Of a stretch of DNA of 64,000 bases, positions 52,776 through 61,814 are shown piece after piece. The DNA comes from Clostridium zeae (lineage in GTDB: Bacteria; Bacillota; Clostridia; Clostridiales; Clostridiaceae), in assembly GCF_017312485.1 (NCBI RefSeq), contig NZ_BMBA01000001.1, positions 558,001-622,000 of the forward strand. Direction: 5' to 3'. The stretch's first letter is position 1. Every line of letters starts with the position of its first letter. A program made the translations under genes and the position numbers. The notes under the pieces were generated by a model. The model ran no database searches. It saw nothing but the letters and a program-made list of their open reading frames with translations, and was not told the origin of the DNA.

Positions 52776-53117
52776 CTATTTATCTTTAGAATTACAAAAA
52801 ACTATATACTTGTCACTCCAGGCTTTAAGACTGTCCAAAACCTCTATAAACTCCTTGCCAATATCGCTTAGATCATATTCAACCTTTGGAGGAATCTGAG
52901 CATAAACCGTTCTATTAACCACGCCATACTCTTCTAAAGCACGTAATTGCTTAGTTAGAGTAGCTTGTGTTATTTCTGGCAAAAGTCTTTGCAATTCGTT
53001 GAATCTAAGTTTTTTTTCACTTAGGTGATGTAGTATAACCACAGCCCATTTTCCTGATAATATCCTTTGAGCAGTGGCATAAGGGCATTTTCCAAATAAT
53101 TCTTCCTGTGTTAACAT
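52776..53117 (-). CDS. HxlR family transcriptional regulator
   Basis: A 113-residue winged-helix protein. KCPYATAQRILSGKWAVVILHHLSEKKLRF, defined by its single Cys near the start and GKW motif, is followed by the recognition helix EITQATLTKQLRALEEYGVV and the wing PPKVEYDLSDIGKE. HxlR regulators respond to aldehydes, quinones or redox stress through the Cys. It is divergent from an NmrA-type reductase gene 250 bases away, an arrangement typical of regulator and target. Element B lies between them. AAGGAGG precedes the ATG. Confidence 0.92.
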   Translation of the reverse strand: MLTQEELFGKCPYATAQRILSGKWAVVILHHLSEKKLRFNELQRLLPEITQATLTKQLRALEEYGVVNRTVYAQIPPKVEYDLSDIGKEFIEVLDSLKAWSDKYIVFCNSKDK

Positions 53118-53134
53118 ATATCCTCCTTATATAG

Positions 53135-53228
53135 ATGTACCACTTCGTAATAAAGTTTATATTTTCAAACTCTCCTCTCAGAACCCAGAGGAGTTTTGAA
53201 AATAGATTTGCGATTGAAGTAATACATC
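53135..53228. repeat. Dispersed hairpin element B, copy 3
   Basis: This is the clearest copy. GATGTACCACTTC and GAAGTAATACATC form the ends. An inner stem ATTTTCAAACTCTCCTCT / AGAGGAGTTTTGAAAAT closes on CAGAACCC. The 94 bases could fold into a single long hairpin in RNA. It sits 18 bases upstream of the HxlR start codon, in its leader, as copy 2 does for the RpiR-type gene. Confidence 0.85.
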
Positions 53229-53367
53229 CTTAGTATCTTTTTAGATACTATGTATTAAAAATAATTGTACTTGTATAAATAAACGTAAGCAACTATAATT
53301 TGTGTATACTTAATTATATCACTGAATTTTTTGATAAACAAATAAAACCTATATGGAGGTATAAAAT

Positions 53368-54231
53368 ATGAAGATATTAGTAACAGGTGCTACAGGAAAA
53401 TTAGGATCAAAGGTGGTGGAAGCATTATTGAAGACTATACCAGCAAGCGATCTTGCTGTTAGTGTTAGGAATCCTGAGAAGGCAGAAGGCTTAAAAAATA
53501 GAGGTGTTGAGGTTAGACACGGTGACTTTGATCATCCTGAAACACTAACCACAGCCTTTGCTGGAGTTGACAGATTACTTATCATTTCAGCTGACGGTGA
53601 CAATGAAACAAGAATCAGACAACATTCAAATGCAGTCGCTGCTGCAAAAGAAGCTAACGTAAAGTTTATTGCATATACTAGCGTAGGAAATGCAACTGAA
53701 AGTTCTTTATTCCTTGCTCCAGTACATCGTGCTACAGAAGAAGCTATACTAAAAACCGGTATACCTTACAGCTTCCTAAGAAATAACTGGTACCTAGAAA
53801 ACGAGATTGGAACAATTCAAGGAGTGCTAGCAGGTGCGCCTTGGCTAACCTCTGCAGGAACTGGCAAGGTGGGCTGGGCATTACAGCAAGATTATGCTGA
53901 GGCGGCTGCTGCAGTACTTATAGGAAGCGGATTCGATAATACAACTTTTGAACTTTCAGGAGAAACTATGACTCAAGAAGAATTAGCAGCTACTCTTGGA
54001 TCTGTAATAGGAAAAGAAGTGTCTGTTCATCAGGTGGATGATTCCGCTTATGCAGATGCAATGAAGAGTGCCGGCGTACCAGATTTTGTAGTCCCTATGC
54101 TTGTAGATATACAAAAAGCTATTAGAGATGGAGCACTGGATATAAAAAGCAATGATTTCGAAAAACTACTTGGTCGTAAAGCAACACCAGTGAGTGAAGG
54201 CCTTGCACAAATTGTTAATGCTCTCAAATAA
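53368..54231 (+). CDS. NmrA-like NAD(P)-dependent oxidoreductase
   Basis: A 287-residue atypical short-chain dehydrogenase. The dinucleotide motif is VTGATGKLGSKVV at residues 5-17 (GxxGxxG). AVSVRNPEKAEGL contains the Arg that selects NADPH. FIAYTSVGNATES and PYSFLRNNWYLENEI match the quinone oxidoreductase QorB/NmrA-like group. No full Tyr-x-x-x-Lys catalytic pair is evident, as usual in this branch. It probably reduces quinones or senses redox state. It is divergent from the HxlR regulator. GGAGG precedes the ATG and a terminator follows. Confidence 0.9.
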   Translation: MKILVTGATGKLGSKVVEALLKTIPASDLAVSVRNPEKAEGLKNRGVEVRHGDFDHPETLTTAFAGVDRLLIISADGDNETRIRQHSNAVAAAKEANVKFIAYTSVGNATESSLFLAPVHRATEEAILKTGIPYSFLRNNWYLENEIGTIQGVLAGAPWLTSAGTGKVGWALQQDYAEAAAAVLIGSGFDNTTFELSGETMTQEELAATLGSVIGKEVSVHQVDDSAYADAMKSAGVPDFVVPMLVDIQKAIRDGALDIKSNDFEKLLGRKATPVSEGLAQIVNALK

Positions 54232-54241
54232 ATAGCTACAT

Positions 54242-54283
54242 TTTAAAAATAACCAACTTCCTTTTAACGGGAGCTGGTTATTT
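54242..54283 (+). terminator. Terminator after the NmrA-like gene
   Basis: AAATAACCAACTTCC pairs with GGGAGCTGGTTATTT with two mismatches, followed by TTATAT. It starts about 10 bases after the stop codon. Confidence 0.85.
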
Positions 54284-54493
54284 TTATATATAAATTAAAT
54301 AATCTCAGTGATTTTTTTACATTTTACAGTTTTCATTTGATAATATTAAAAATCATCTTTTAGTTTCTTTGTCCAAAAGTTTATAGTTTGAGTAATAAGA
54401 TATTATTAGCATAATCAATCCAAATAAGTTTGGAATTATTAAGTTGGTATTCTTAAAAACGCTTCCATTATATTGCAATTAAAATATAATAAT

Positions 54494-54563
54494 CAAGTAT
54501 ATATTTTAAACCCTCCCATAACAACCCAGCGGAGAATATGATTCATATAACGAAGTGATACAT
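54494..54563. repeat. Degenerate copy of dispersed element B
   Basis: Only one end, read on the reverse strand as ATGTATCACTTCGT, and part of the centre (AACCCAG near 54523) are conserved. The other end is lost. It is the only structure in the second half of the gap 54232-54581, next to the alpha/beta hydrolase gene. Confidence 0.5.
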
Positions 54564-54581
54564 ATATATAGAATTCCCCTT

Positions 54582-55121
54582 TTAATAGGTAGATACTAAA
54601 TCCTTTAATAATTCAATATTTTTATTCATATCTCCCTTAACTTCTAACCTGTGACCCACTCCTTCTACTAATTTCAAATAAATATTTTCTTTCGTACAGT
54701 GCTCCTTAAGAGTATCTGCATCTAAAAATTTATCTTTTGTACCAGCAATTACAATGATAATATTTTTATCTTTATTAATATAAGGTAATGTCTCATTCAA
54801 AGGCGTCAAATATATGTGTCTTACTTTAATACATAACTTTTCCTCAATCCACCCTGCAATTGCTGTCCCAATACTTTTAGAAACAAATACTATATCTTCG
54901 TATTGTGATAGATCAACAGCTTTCAATTTTAATAACACAGCAAGCTTAACTTCTTCAATAAGCTCAGCAAATGAGTTATGTTTATTAGTAAAATCTCCAT
55001 AACTAATCGATATTTTTTCATACCCTCGAGTTTCAAACTTGAATCCAGCATAATATAGTAATGGACAATCTGCACTATAATTTGCACCTGGAAATATCAC
55101 AACTATCTTTTTATTATTCAT
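54582..55121 (-). CDS. Alpha/beta hydrolase fold protein
   Basis: A 179-residue protein. It has KKIVVIFPGANYSADCPLLYY at the start (oxyanion region), DIVFVSKSIGTAIAGW near 75-90 with Ser as the nucleophile in a V-S-K-S-I-G elbow, then IIIVIAGTKDKFLD with the acid Asp, and VEGVGHRLEV with the catalytic His. It is short, lacking a lid domain, similar to small esterases. The substrate is unknown. GGGAGAA precedes the ATG. It is a single gene. Confidence 0.75.
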   Translation of the reverse strand: MNNKKIVVIFPGANYSADCPLLYYAGFKFETRGYEKISISYGDFTNKHNSFAELIEEVKLAVLLKLKAVDLSQYEDIVFVSKSIGTAIAGWIEEKLCIKVRHIYLTPLNETLPYINKDKNIIIVIAGTKDKFLDADTLKEHCTKENIYLKLVEGVGHRLEVKGDMNKNIELLKDLVSTY

Positions 55122-55271
55122 ATCGTTCTCCCTGATAAATTATATATTATTAAAAATATTTTCATCTAACACATTTTATTCAAATTAAGAATGTCCCCTA
55201 GACCTAATTGATTATCTCTATATCTTTCAATATAATGTACATAATAGAGATGTAAGAAGGTGCAGTTATAT

Positions 55272-55895
55272 ATGAAATATGATGTAGAATTATTAAGGCA
55301 AGAAAATTATAAACCAACCTTTTGGTCTGGCGGCATGGCTACAGAGCTAACAACATATCCACTAGGTTCAGATTATGCCAGCCAAAACTTTTTGTGGAGG
55401 CTAGGAGTTGCTAAAATTGATATACTTGAATCAACTTTTAGCAATCTGCCAAAAGTTTCACGTAAATTAATGGCTATAGAAGGAACTATAACTCTCGACC
55501 ATGAAGATCATTACAAGATACAACTTAATACCTTTGATCAAGACGATTTTATAGGAGATTGGAAAACTAAAACCTATGGAAAAGCTTCTGTTTTTAATTT
55601 AATGACTAGAGAAAATTATAATGGTGAATTAATTCACCTTAATATTAATCCCAATAAACAACTTAAATTCGAATATAAAGTCCCTTTGAATAAAGATTTA
55701 GTAGCAATTTGTTTTTACACTGTAAATGGTGGCTTTAACTTTACTATTAATGATAAAATTTTTGAAACTGTTAGGAACGATTTAATTATAATTAACTGTA
55801 TTAATTCCAACCCTACTCATGAATTTACGCTTGCAAACAATATTTCAGAAATTACTAATATAATAGTAAGTGTAATTTATCGTAATAGAGCTTAG
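55272..55895 (+). CDS. HutD/Ves family protein
   Basis: A 207-residue cupin-like protein. The ATG at 55272 is used; a GTG at 55260 overlaps the AGAAGG site. Motifs: PTFWSGGMATELTTYP near residue 14, FLWRLGVAKIDILESTFSNLPKVSRKLMAIEG near 40-72 and DFNLMTRE-like FNLMTRENYNG near 113. HutD proteins are small bicupins found in histidine utilisation operons of other bacteria. No hut gene is near, so the role here is open. The stop codon lies inside a terminator stem. Confidence 0.75.
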   Translation: MKYDVELLRQENYKPTFWSGGMATELTTYPLGSDYASQNFLWRLGVAKIDILESTFSNLPKVSRKLMAIEGTITLDHEDHYKIQLNTFDQDDFIGDWKTKTYGKASVFNLMTRENYNGELIHLNINPNKQLKFEYKVPLNKDLVAICFYTVNGGFNFTINDKIFETVRNDLIIINCINSNPTHEFTLANNISEITNIIVSVIYRNRA

Positions 55896-55918
55896 TTCTA
55901 CCACGCTAAGCTCTATTG
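55887..55918 (+). terminator. Terminator overlapping the HutD-like stop codon
   Basis: AGAGCTTAG (55887-55895) and CTAAGCTCT (55906-55914) form a 9-bp stem. The TAG of the first arm is the stop codon of the HutD-like gene. The T-tract (ATTGCT) is weak. Confidence 0.6.
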
Positions 55919-55995
55919 CTAATCTCATCTGCTATTAATAATTTATTACTCAAATCATTTAAAGTCCTGACTATTGGATAGTTCCTTCATTATAG

Positions 55996-57414
55996 TTATA
56001 ATGCTGGTATAAATATACTTCCCATATTTTCATCTTGTAAAATAAATTCATAAACAGGCTGATAGAACCCTTTACTATCTACCTTGTAAGTCAACTTGAT
56101 GTCTTTTATTTCAATTTTATTACTTAATGAATATGCGTTGAACTTTCCTTCTAAAAGTTTATTATATGCTTCTTGTTCTGATATAATTTCATATTCTTTA
56201 TACTTACTATACGACACAATTTCATTGTCAAAACTTGATACACCTTTATTAGCATTAATATTACATGTTAATTTGCCATTAAGAATACTATCTCCCATAT
56301 TAGCCATATTTACTGATATTTCATACCTTCCACTACCCTTATCACTAAAATCAGCTTTTTCCGGTAAGGTAATAGGGAAACTTTCTAATATTTGCTTTAT
56401 TTCGTCATATTTTAATCCGCCTAAACCAGAAGAAGCAAATTGAGTAAACTCATTATATCTTACTGTTAATCCAGTATAACGTACCCATACTGAATGTTTT
56501 TCATCTCCAGATTTATATATTATTGTCTCATCATAAACATCATTAAGTGATTCATCTACCTTATCATTTACCGCGCTTAAAATTTTATTGGCAATTTTCA
56601 ACGTATCTTCTTTTGTTCCAACCACTGCCTTATAAACATACGCTCTATTTCGTGAATCTTTAAATTTTATCTTCGTACTTATGTTTGTATTAGACATATT
56701 CTGACTATAGCTACATGCAACACTTAGATTTCCTAATTCCTGTTTAGAGTAGCTTATAAATATACTACTAAAAACTATAATAGTAATACATAGTGGTATT
56801 TGCATACTACAAATGGCTAAAGCCTTATTTTTTAAAATTTTTTTCTTGCCAATTAAATTTGATTGCTCTTTTTTATACTTTAAGAATAATATAAAAATCA
56901 TTACAATTCCATATCCTATCATGCATCCTAAAGCATTGTTAAAAATATCATCTAACTCAAAAATTCCTCTTCCAGTTATAAGTTGAATAATTTCAATCAC
57001 AACTGTAGATAAGAATCCTATAAAGTAAGTGACATACCATTTTCTGCACCTTCTAAAAATGATAGGTAGCATGAAGCCTAGTGGCACAAACATTAATATA
57101 TTTAGTATTATGTTCCTCCATTCTACTTTTGAAAAACTATTCCAAGCTTCTATGTAAGAACTGAATAAATGCATATTAGCACTGCTATTACTTGGCATTC
57201 TTATTCCAACTGTAGCTCCAAATACTATAATGATGTAAATTAAAAGAAAGGAATACAATACAGCTTGTCTTACTCTTATGGTCTTTTTTCCTTTTAAAAT
57301 TTTTTTATATATAACAAAATATCCAATACTTAACATAATGGACAATAAAATCATTCCTACTGCACCTAATAAAAGGTATTCTTTTGCTATTCTTATAATT
57401 GCTGAAATTCTCAT
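55996..57414 (-). CDS. VanZ family protein with extracytoplasmic C-terminal domain
   Basis: A 472-residue protein. Residues 1-180 form a VanZ domain with about five helices: NIILNILMFVPLGFMLPIIFRR, given here for its N-x-x-x-F-x-P-x-G core, and EIIQLITGRGIFELDDIFNNALGCMIGYG. Another helix at about 200-220 (QIPLCITIIVFSSIFI) leads to a roughly 250-residue outside region with a YycI/DUF-like beta pattern, including GGLKYDEIKQILESF and a late YKVDSKGFYQPVYEFIL. The family is linked to glycopeptide tolerance in some members; no van genes are nearby. AAAGGAGATAA precedes the ATG. It is a single gene. Confidence 0.8.
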   Translation of the reverse strand: MRISAIIRIAKEYLLLGAVGMILLSIMLSIGYFVIYKKILKGKKTIRVRQAVLYSFLLIYIIIVFGATVGIRMPSNSSANMHLFSSYIEAWNSFSKVEWRNIILNILMFVPLGFMLPIIFRRCRKWYVTYFIGFLSTVVIEIIQLITGRGIFELDDIFNNALGCMIGYGIVMIFILFLKYKKEQSNLIGKKKILKNKALAICSMQIPLCITIIVFSSIFISYSKQELGNLSVACSYSQNMSNTNISTKIKFKDSRNRAYVYKAVVGTKEDTLKIANKILSAVNDKVDESLNDVYDETIIYKSGDEKHSVWVRYTGLTVRYNEFTQFASSGLGGLKYDEIKQILESFPITLPEKADFSDKGSGRYEISVNMANMGDSILNGKLTCNINANKGVSSFDNEIVSYSKYKEYEIISEQEAYNKLLEGKFNAYSLSNKIEIKDIKLTYKVDSKGFYQPVYEFILQDENMGSIFIPAL

Positions 57415-57807
57415 CTTATTATCTCCTTTCTTTTCACACTATTTTCTTAACTTTAATTTAGTAACTTCCAAATATTTTCTATTTATAACAAATGCTACAT
57501 AACATATATTAACATACGCAATAAATACTGTATATAAAATACATTTTATGCATCTATTTGTTATACTTTAATTTATAACCAGACTTTGAACTGTTCCCAT
57601 GAAGTTTACAAATTATCTTTAATCTAAGTTCAATATTATTTCAATTTTTTAGTTTTAATAATTCAACGCTCGTATTCCATAAATTTCTTTTACTTTTAAT
57701 ATTATAGGAAAACTTCAAAGATTTTATTTCCCTATTACCTTCAAAATATTATCATATAGTTTCATTAACTTAAACATTAATAATTCTTGCAGTTTTCTTC
57801 ATAAACA

Positions 57808-57849
57808 AATAAACCCCTCGACATTTTAGTCGATGGGTTTATTGATGGA
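57808..57849 (-). terminator. Terminator of the mannose PTS operon
   Basis: On the reverse strand AATAAACCCATCGAC pairs with GTCGAGGGGTTTATT with one G-T and one mismatch, closing on TAAAAT and followed by TGTTT. It lies downstream of manO. The remaining 57415-57800 shows no gene. Confidence 0.8.
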
Positions 57850-57921
57850 ACAGTTTATAACTTATTTTAAATTCTTAACAATTCCACAATGCGAAAAAAC
57901 TAGATTAATAAAAATACTAAC

Positions 57922-58296
57922 CTAGTCTTTTTTTAAAATTGATTTTACTGATCGTTTCACCACATCAAAGAAACTTAGCGAAGAAACCATACGATTTGGA
58001 TCAACATAAACTCGAATAGCACGAAGTACTTTTTTTGCATCTTTAGAAGCAAAAGTATATGTACCATTTTTCTTTGTTTTGATTGCATATCTTGGAATCC
58101 ATTTTCCTTTGAACATAATTGAGGCGATTACATAGTCAACCTCTTCCCAAGGAATTTGAATAAATTTGTGAGCATCACGGGAATTATAAAACTCAAAGCC
58201 TTTATCGCCAATCATAAGCTTACCATAATCTGATAAACCCGTAAAAGCTGTTGCATCAATTACTAAATCCACCTTTGTATTGAGTGATTGAACCAT
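57922..58296 (-). CDS. manO: DUF956 family protein (ManO)
   Basis: A 124-residue protein. The ATG at 58296 has AGAGG 8 bases upstream; a longer frame to 58404 would add 36 hydrophobic residues without a ribosome site. It matches DUF956: VDLVIDATAFTGLSDYGKLMIGDKGFEFYN, with Trp/Lys-rich GKWIPRYAIKT and FASKDAKKVLRAIR following. DUF956/ManO genes commonly close mannose-PTS operons, where the product is thought to modulate expression or activity of the system. A hairpin between manZ and manO suggests lower expression. Confidence 0.85.
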   Translation of the reverse strand: MVQSLNTKVDLVIDATAFTGLSDYGKLMIGDKGFEFYNSRDAHKFIQIPWEEVDYVIASIMFKGKWIPRYAIKTKKNGTYTFASKDAKKVLRAIRVYVDPNRMVSSLSFFDVVKRSVKSILKKD

Positions 58297-58458
58297 CGGA
58301 TATACCTCTTTTCTACTTATACACACATTTATTGTTATTATATATTCTTCACATATTTCTATCAAGTAGTCTAAAGCAAATAAAAAACAACATATATTTC
58401 CCAATTCATTTTTTATTTTTGTAAAAATTGTTTTTTTATTCTACTTTATATGTTAACA

Positions 58459-58488
58459 AAAGCCCAGGCTAAAAAGCCTAGGCTAGTT
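58459..58488 (-). terminator. Partial terminator between manZ and manO
   Basis: AGCCCAGGC (58461-58469) and GCCTAGGCT (58476-58484) form a 9-bp stem with one G-T pair; on the reverse strand TTTTG follows. It would reduce, but probably not stop, transcription into manO. Confidence 0.75.
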
Positions 58489-58495
58489 AAAAATA

Positions 58496-59407
58496 TTACA
58501 TTAAGCCGATTAAGTGGAAAACTATACCAATTGCGAATAATCCAAGGATGATAACAATTGGAGATACTTTCTTCTTAAGTAACCACATACAGATAAGTGT
58601 GATTATTAATCCAGCAAGTCCTGGGATTAATGAATCTAAGTTACCTTGTAATGTTGTAACCTTAGTATCAGTTAATGCCATACCAGATGATTGTTGTAAA
58701 AGTGCTTGTTGGATACCTTGAGCTCCAGCAGGAAGTTTATCCCAAGCTATGAAAGCACCATCACTTAATTTAACAGATGATACTACTGGTGCAAATCTAA
58801 CAGATACCCATCTGTTAACTAATGATCCTAGTATGAACATACCAAGGATAGATGCTCCCTTTGTTATATCTTGTAATAAACCACCTGATAAATCGTCGCT
58901 GATACGAGATCCAGCTTTGAAACCAAACTCTTGTGTATACCACATAAATGCCATACGGATAATATTCCATGCTACGAAGAATATTATTGGTCCAAGTACA
59001 TTACCGCTGATAGCAAGTGAAGCACCTAATGCTCCTAATATTGGTCTTACAGTGAACCAGAAAACTGGATCTCCGATACCAGCTAAAGGCCCCATCATAC
59101 CTATTTTAACACCTTGAATAGTTACATCATCTATAGGTGCACCATTTGCACGTTCTTCTTCTAACGCTAAAGTTACACCAATAACTGGTGAAGCTACATA
59201 TGGATGAGTGTTGAAGAATTCTAAGTGACGTTCTAATGCAGCAGCTCTTTCTTCTTTAGTCTTATATAATTTTTTGATTGCCGGAATCATGGCATATGCC
59301 CATCCACCGTTTTGCATTCTTTCATAGTTCCAAGAACCTTGAAGGAAAAATGAACGGAACCAAACAGAAATACGATCGCTTTTACTTAATTTTAATTCTT
59401 TTGACAT
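58496..59407 (-). CDS. manZ: PTS mannose-family EIID
   Basis: A 303-residue IID component. It begins with KSDRISVWFRSFFLQGSWNYERMQNGGWAYAMIP, which is the family's cytoplasmic start (key F-x-Q-x-x-x-N-Y-E-R-M-Q). GVKIGMMGPLAGIGDPVFWFTVRPILGALG follows, then a few helices at the C-terminus ending LFAIGIVFHLIGLM. It forms the membrane part together with IIC. It follows manY by 17 bases with GGGAG before the ATG. Confidence 0.95.
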   Translation of the reverse strand: MSKELKLSKSDRISVWFRSFFLQGSWNYERMQNGGWAYAMIPAIKKLYKTKEERAAALERHLEFFNTHPYVASPVIGVTLALEEERANGAPIDDVTIQGVKIGMMGPLAGIGDPVFWFTVRPILGALGASLAISGNVLGPIIFFVAWNIIRMAFMWYTQEFGFKAGSRISDDLSGGLLQDITKGASILGMFILGSLVNRWVSVRFAPVVSSVKLSDGAFIAWDKLPAGAQGIQQALLQQSSGMALTDTKVTTLQGNLDSLIPGLAGLIITLICMWLLKKKVSPIVIILGLFAIGIVFHLIGLM

Positions 59408-59424
59408 TTTCGTACACTCCCTTC

Positions 59425-60231
59425 TTAGTATCTATCTATAAGATCCCCGATTGGGTCACCAGTATTTGAATTTCCACCGTTGCCAGAACCACCTTGTTTG
59501 CTAAGTACTAGGTAAACAAGAGCTAAAGCTACTCCTAATGCACCTAATCCGATAAGTGTGATTTGTGAAACAGTTGCAAGTACAAAACCTACTGCAAAGA
59601 ATGGCCATACTTCTTTTGTAGCCATCATGTTGATTACCATTGCATAACCAACAGCTACTACCATTCCACCACCGATTGCTAAACCACCAGTTAACCAACC
59701 AGGCATAGAAGCAAGTAATGAACGTATTGGATCAGCACCAATTGCTAATATTAAAGCTGCAGGTATTGCAATACGTACACCTTGTAAACATATAGCAGCT
59801 ATTTGCCAAAATTCAACAGCGCCAAGATTTCCTTCTTTAGCAGCTGAATCCATGAAATGTACGAATGCTGTAGCAATAGTACGACAAATAATTGTTAATA
59901 ATAAACCTGCAACTGCTAGAGGAACAGCTATAGCTATAGCTGAAGCAACTCCTTCTTTACCTTGACCACCAAGAACAAGAATTATTGCAGATGCAACAGA
60001 TGCTAATGCAGCATCTGGTGCTACGGCAGCACCTATGTTTGCCCAACCTAAGGCTATCATTTGAAGAGTACCACCTAGGATTAAGCAAGGTAATAAGTTA
60101 CCAGTAACTAATCCGATTAATGTACAAGCAACTAATGGTTGATGGAATTGGAATTCATCCAATATACCTTCTACACCAGCTAGAAATGCTACAATAATGA
60201 CTAATATTATTTGAATTATATTTAAAGTCAC
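59425..60231 (-). CDS. manY: PTS mannose-family EIIC
   Basis: A 268-residue IIC component that starts at GTG with AGGAGG about 11 bases ahead. It has about seven membrane helices. EGILDEFQFHQPLVACTLIGLVTGN (core Q-x-H-x-P-L-V-x-x-T-L-x-G) and GGTLQMIALGWANIGAAVAPDAALA are diagnostic of the mannose family. It ends with a Gly/Asn/Ser-rich tail (KQGGSGNGGNSN), a common cytoplasmic linker. It is second in the operon, 51 bases after manX. Confidence 0.95.
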   Translation of the reverse strand: MTLNIIQIILVIIVAFLAGVEGILDEFQFHQPLVACTLIGLVTGNLLPCLILGGTLQMIALGWANIGAAVAPDAALASVASAIILVLGGQGKEGVASAIAIAVPLAVAGLLLTIICRTIATAFVHFMDSAAKEGNLGAVEFWQIAAICLQGVRIAIPAALILAIGADPIRSLLASMPGWLTGGLAIGGGMVVAVGYAMVINMMATKEVWPFFAVGFVLATVSQITLIGLGALGVALALVYLVLSKQGGSGNGGNSNTGDPIGDLIDRY

Positions 60232-60282
60232 GATTATTAAACCTCCTTTTTCTAAATAAATTAGACTACTTAAATAATTAAA

Positions 60283-61251
60283 TTATTTAACTTTAGCTAA
60301 CTCGTCTTGTGCTTTTTTAAGTATTTCATCCATATTTCCCTTTGAATCATTTGGTACTTTACGAACATCGAAATTTAATCCAGCTTTTTTAAGCTTATTG
60401 AATGTATCGATATCTTGCTGATTGAAAGCAAGTACTTTACTTGGTTGAACTTTACCTATAGAGTGAGCCATTGAACCAACGTTTATTGTCTTCAAAGCTA
60501 CTCCACCTTCTACTGCTCTAAGAACATCTTGTGGATTTTCGAACAGTAACATTGCACGTTGACCTCCAAAATGTTGGTCATCTTTTGCAAGTTTAATCAT
60601 GTGATCCACTGGAATAACATGAGCCTTTACTCCTGGAGGAGCAGCTTGTGTTATTAAGTTCTTACGAAGTTTATCTCTAGATACATCATCTGACACTACA
60701 ATAATTCTTGTAGGGTTCATAGCCTTTGTCCAAGCAGTTGCTACTTGACCATGAAGTAAACGTGAGTCAATTCTAGCTAGAACATACTCAAATTTCCCTG
60801 GTGCACCTGCGTTAGATTGTTGAACTGAAGCAGGTTTAGCAGTTACAGGTTCTAATGCTTCTGGCTTAACCTTAATTCCTTCTTTAGCTGATGTTAAGAT
60901 GAAAGATGCAATCTCGTGTGCAGATTCCATAGAAAGTCTTGCACCATATGCTTCAATCAACATTGGTAGATTTAAACCAGCTACAATTGCCCATTTGTCT
61001 TTGTGTTCTTCAAATAGAGCATTTGCTTGATTGAATGGTGTACCGCCCCAAAGGTCAACTAAGAATAAAACCTCATCTTGGTTGTCAAAGGATGCGATTG
61101 CTTCTTTCATTTTTGCTTTAAGGTCATCAGGTCCTTGGCTTGGCATTAATGCAATAGCTTTAACGTTTTCTTGTTCTCCGAAAATCATTGAACCAGATTG
61201 TAATATGCCTTGAGCAAATTCACCGTGACTAGCAAGAATAATTCCTACCAT
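60283..61251 (-). CDS. manX: PTS mannose-family EIIAB
   Basis: A 322-residue fusion. IIA is residues 1-135 with the phosphorylated His in GIILASHGEFAQGIL (H9) and VDLWGGTPFNQA. An Ala/Pro/Gln-rich linker (TAKPASVQQSNAGAPG) follows. IIB starts about 153 with the phosphorylated His in ARIDSRLLHGQVATAW and ends NVRKVPNDSKG. This is the standard ManX layout, so the operon is complete as IIAB-IIC-IID. It is most likely a mannose/glucose or related hexose transporter. TTAGGAGGT precedes the ATG. Confidence 0.95.
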   Translation of the reverse strand: MVGIILASHGEFAQGILQSGSMIFGEQENVKAIALMPSQGPDDLKAKMKEAIASFDNQDEVLFLVDLWGGTPFNQANALFEEHKDKWAIVAGLNLPMLIEAYGARLSMESAHEIASFILTSAKEGIKVKPEALEPVTAKPASVQQSNAGAPGKFEYVLARIDSRLLHGQVATAWTKAMNPTRIIVVSDDVSRDKLRKNLITQAAPPGVKAHVIPVDHMIKLAKDDQHFGGQRAMLLFENPQDVLRAVEGGVALKTINVGSMAHSIGKVQPSKVLAFNQQDIDTFNKLKKAGLNFDVRKVPNDSKGNMDEILKKAQDELAKVK

Positions 61252-61754
61252 TTTTTTATACCTCCTAATTATATATTTGTTACAAATACAAAAAGCATGA
61301 GCATCAAAATAAAATCTATAATATAGGTTGTTGTTTTCTCACACAGTTTATACACAAAATTTAATCATTAAGAATAAATAATAACGTTATAAAAGTATAA
61401 ACTATATGATTTAACAAACCAATATTAAATAATTTTATTTAAGTACGCTCATGCCTAATCGAATCAGTAACATGTCGAATATTAATTTTTATCGTACTCT
61501 ACTTAGAAGACATATCTAAATGTTTCTCTCTTGAGTACGTTTCCATAATAACATCATTCTTTATATGTTTCAACATATTTTTTTAAATTTTTTCTATTTT
61601 TTTTATTTCTTTATTCTTCTACGTTAAAATTCCACCTACTTTACGCAAAACCATAAGCACAGGTCGGTGGTTTCATAAACCCAGAATTAAAGCCATTTAC
61701 AGTAATATTTCTACCAGTTTTGATATTTAAAAATTCAATAATTTTCTATACAGT
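61252..61754. other. Intergenic region upstream of the mannose PTS operon
   Basis: About 500 bases containing the promoter of the leftward mannose PTS operon. I looked for the sigma-54 signature (TGGCAC-N5-TTGC) that often drives such operons and did not find a convincing one. No ORF or repeat family member is seen. Confidence 0.4.
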
Positions 61755-61787
61755 AAAAAACTGCTGACAAAATATATTTATCAGCAG
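61755..61787 (-). terminator. Terminator of the multicopper oxidase gene
   Basis: CTGCTGA (61761-61767) and TCAGCAG (61781-61787) form a perfect 7-bp stem and the reverse strand continues TTTTTT. It lies about 30 bases after the oxidase stop codon. Confidence 0.85.
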
Positions 61788-61814
61788 TCTAAAGCTATGA
61801 AGTCATTTTTATTT

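Noticed and set aside
61252-61754. Sigma-54 promoter or LevR-type control of the mannose PTS operon
   Set aside because: No TGGCAC-N5-TTGC match was found and no LevR gene lies in the window.
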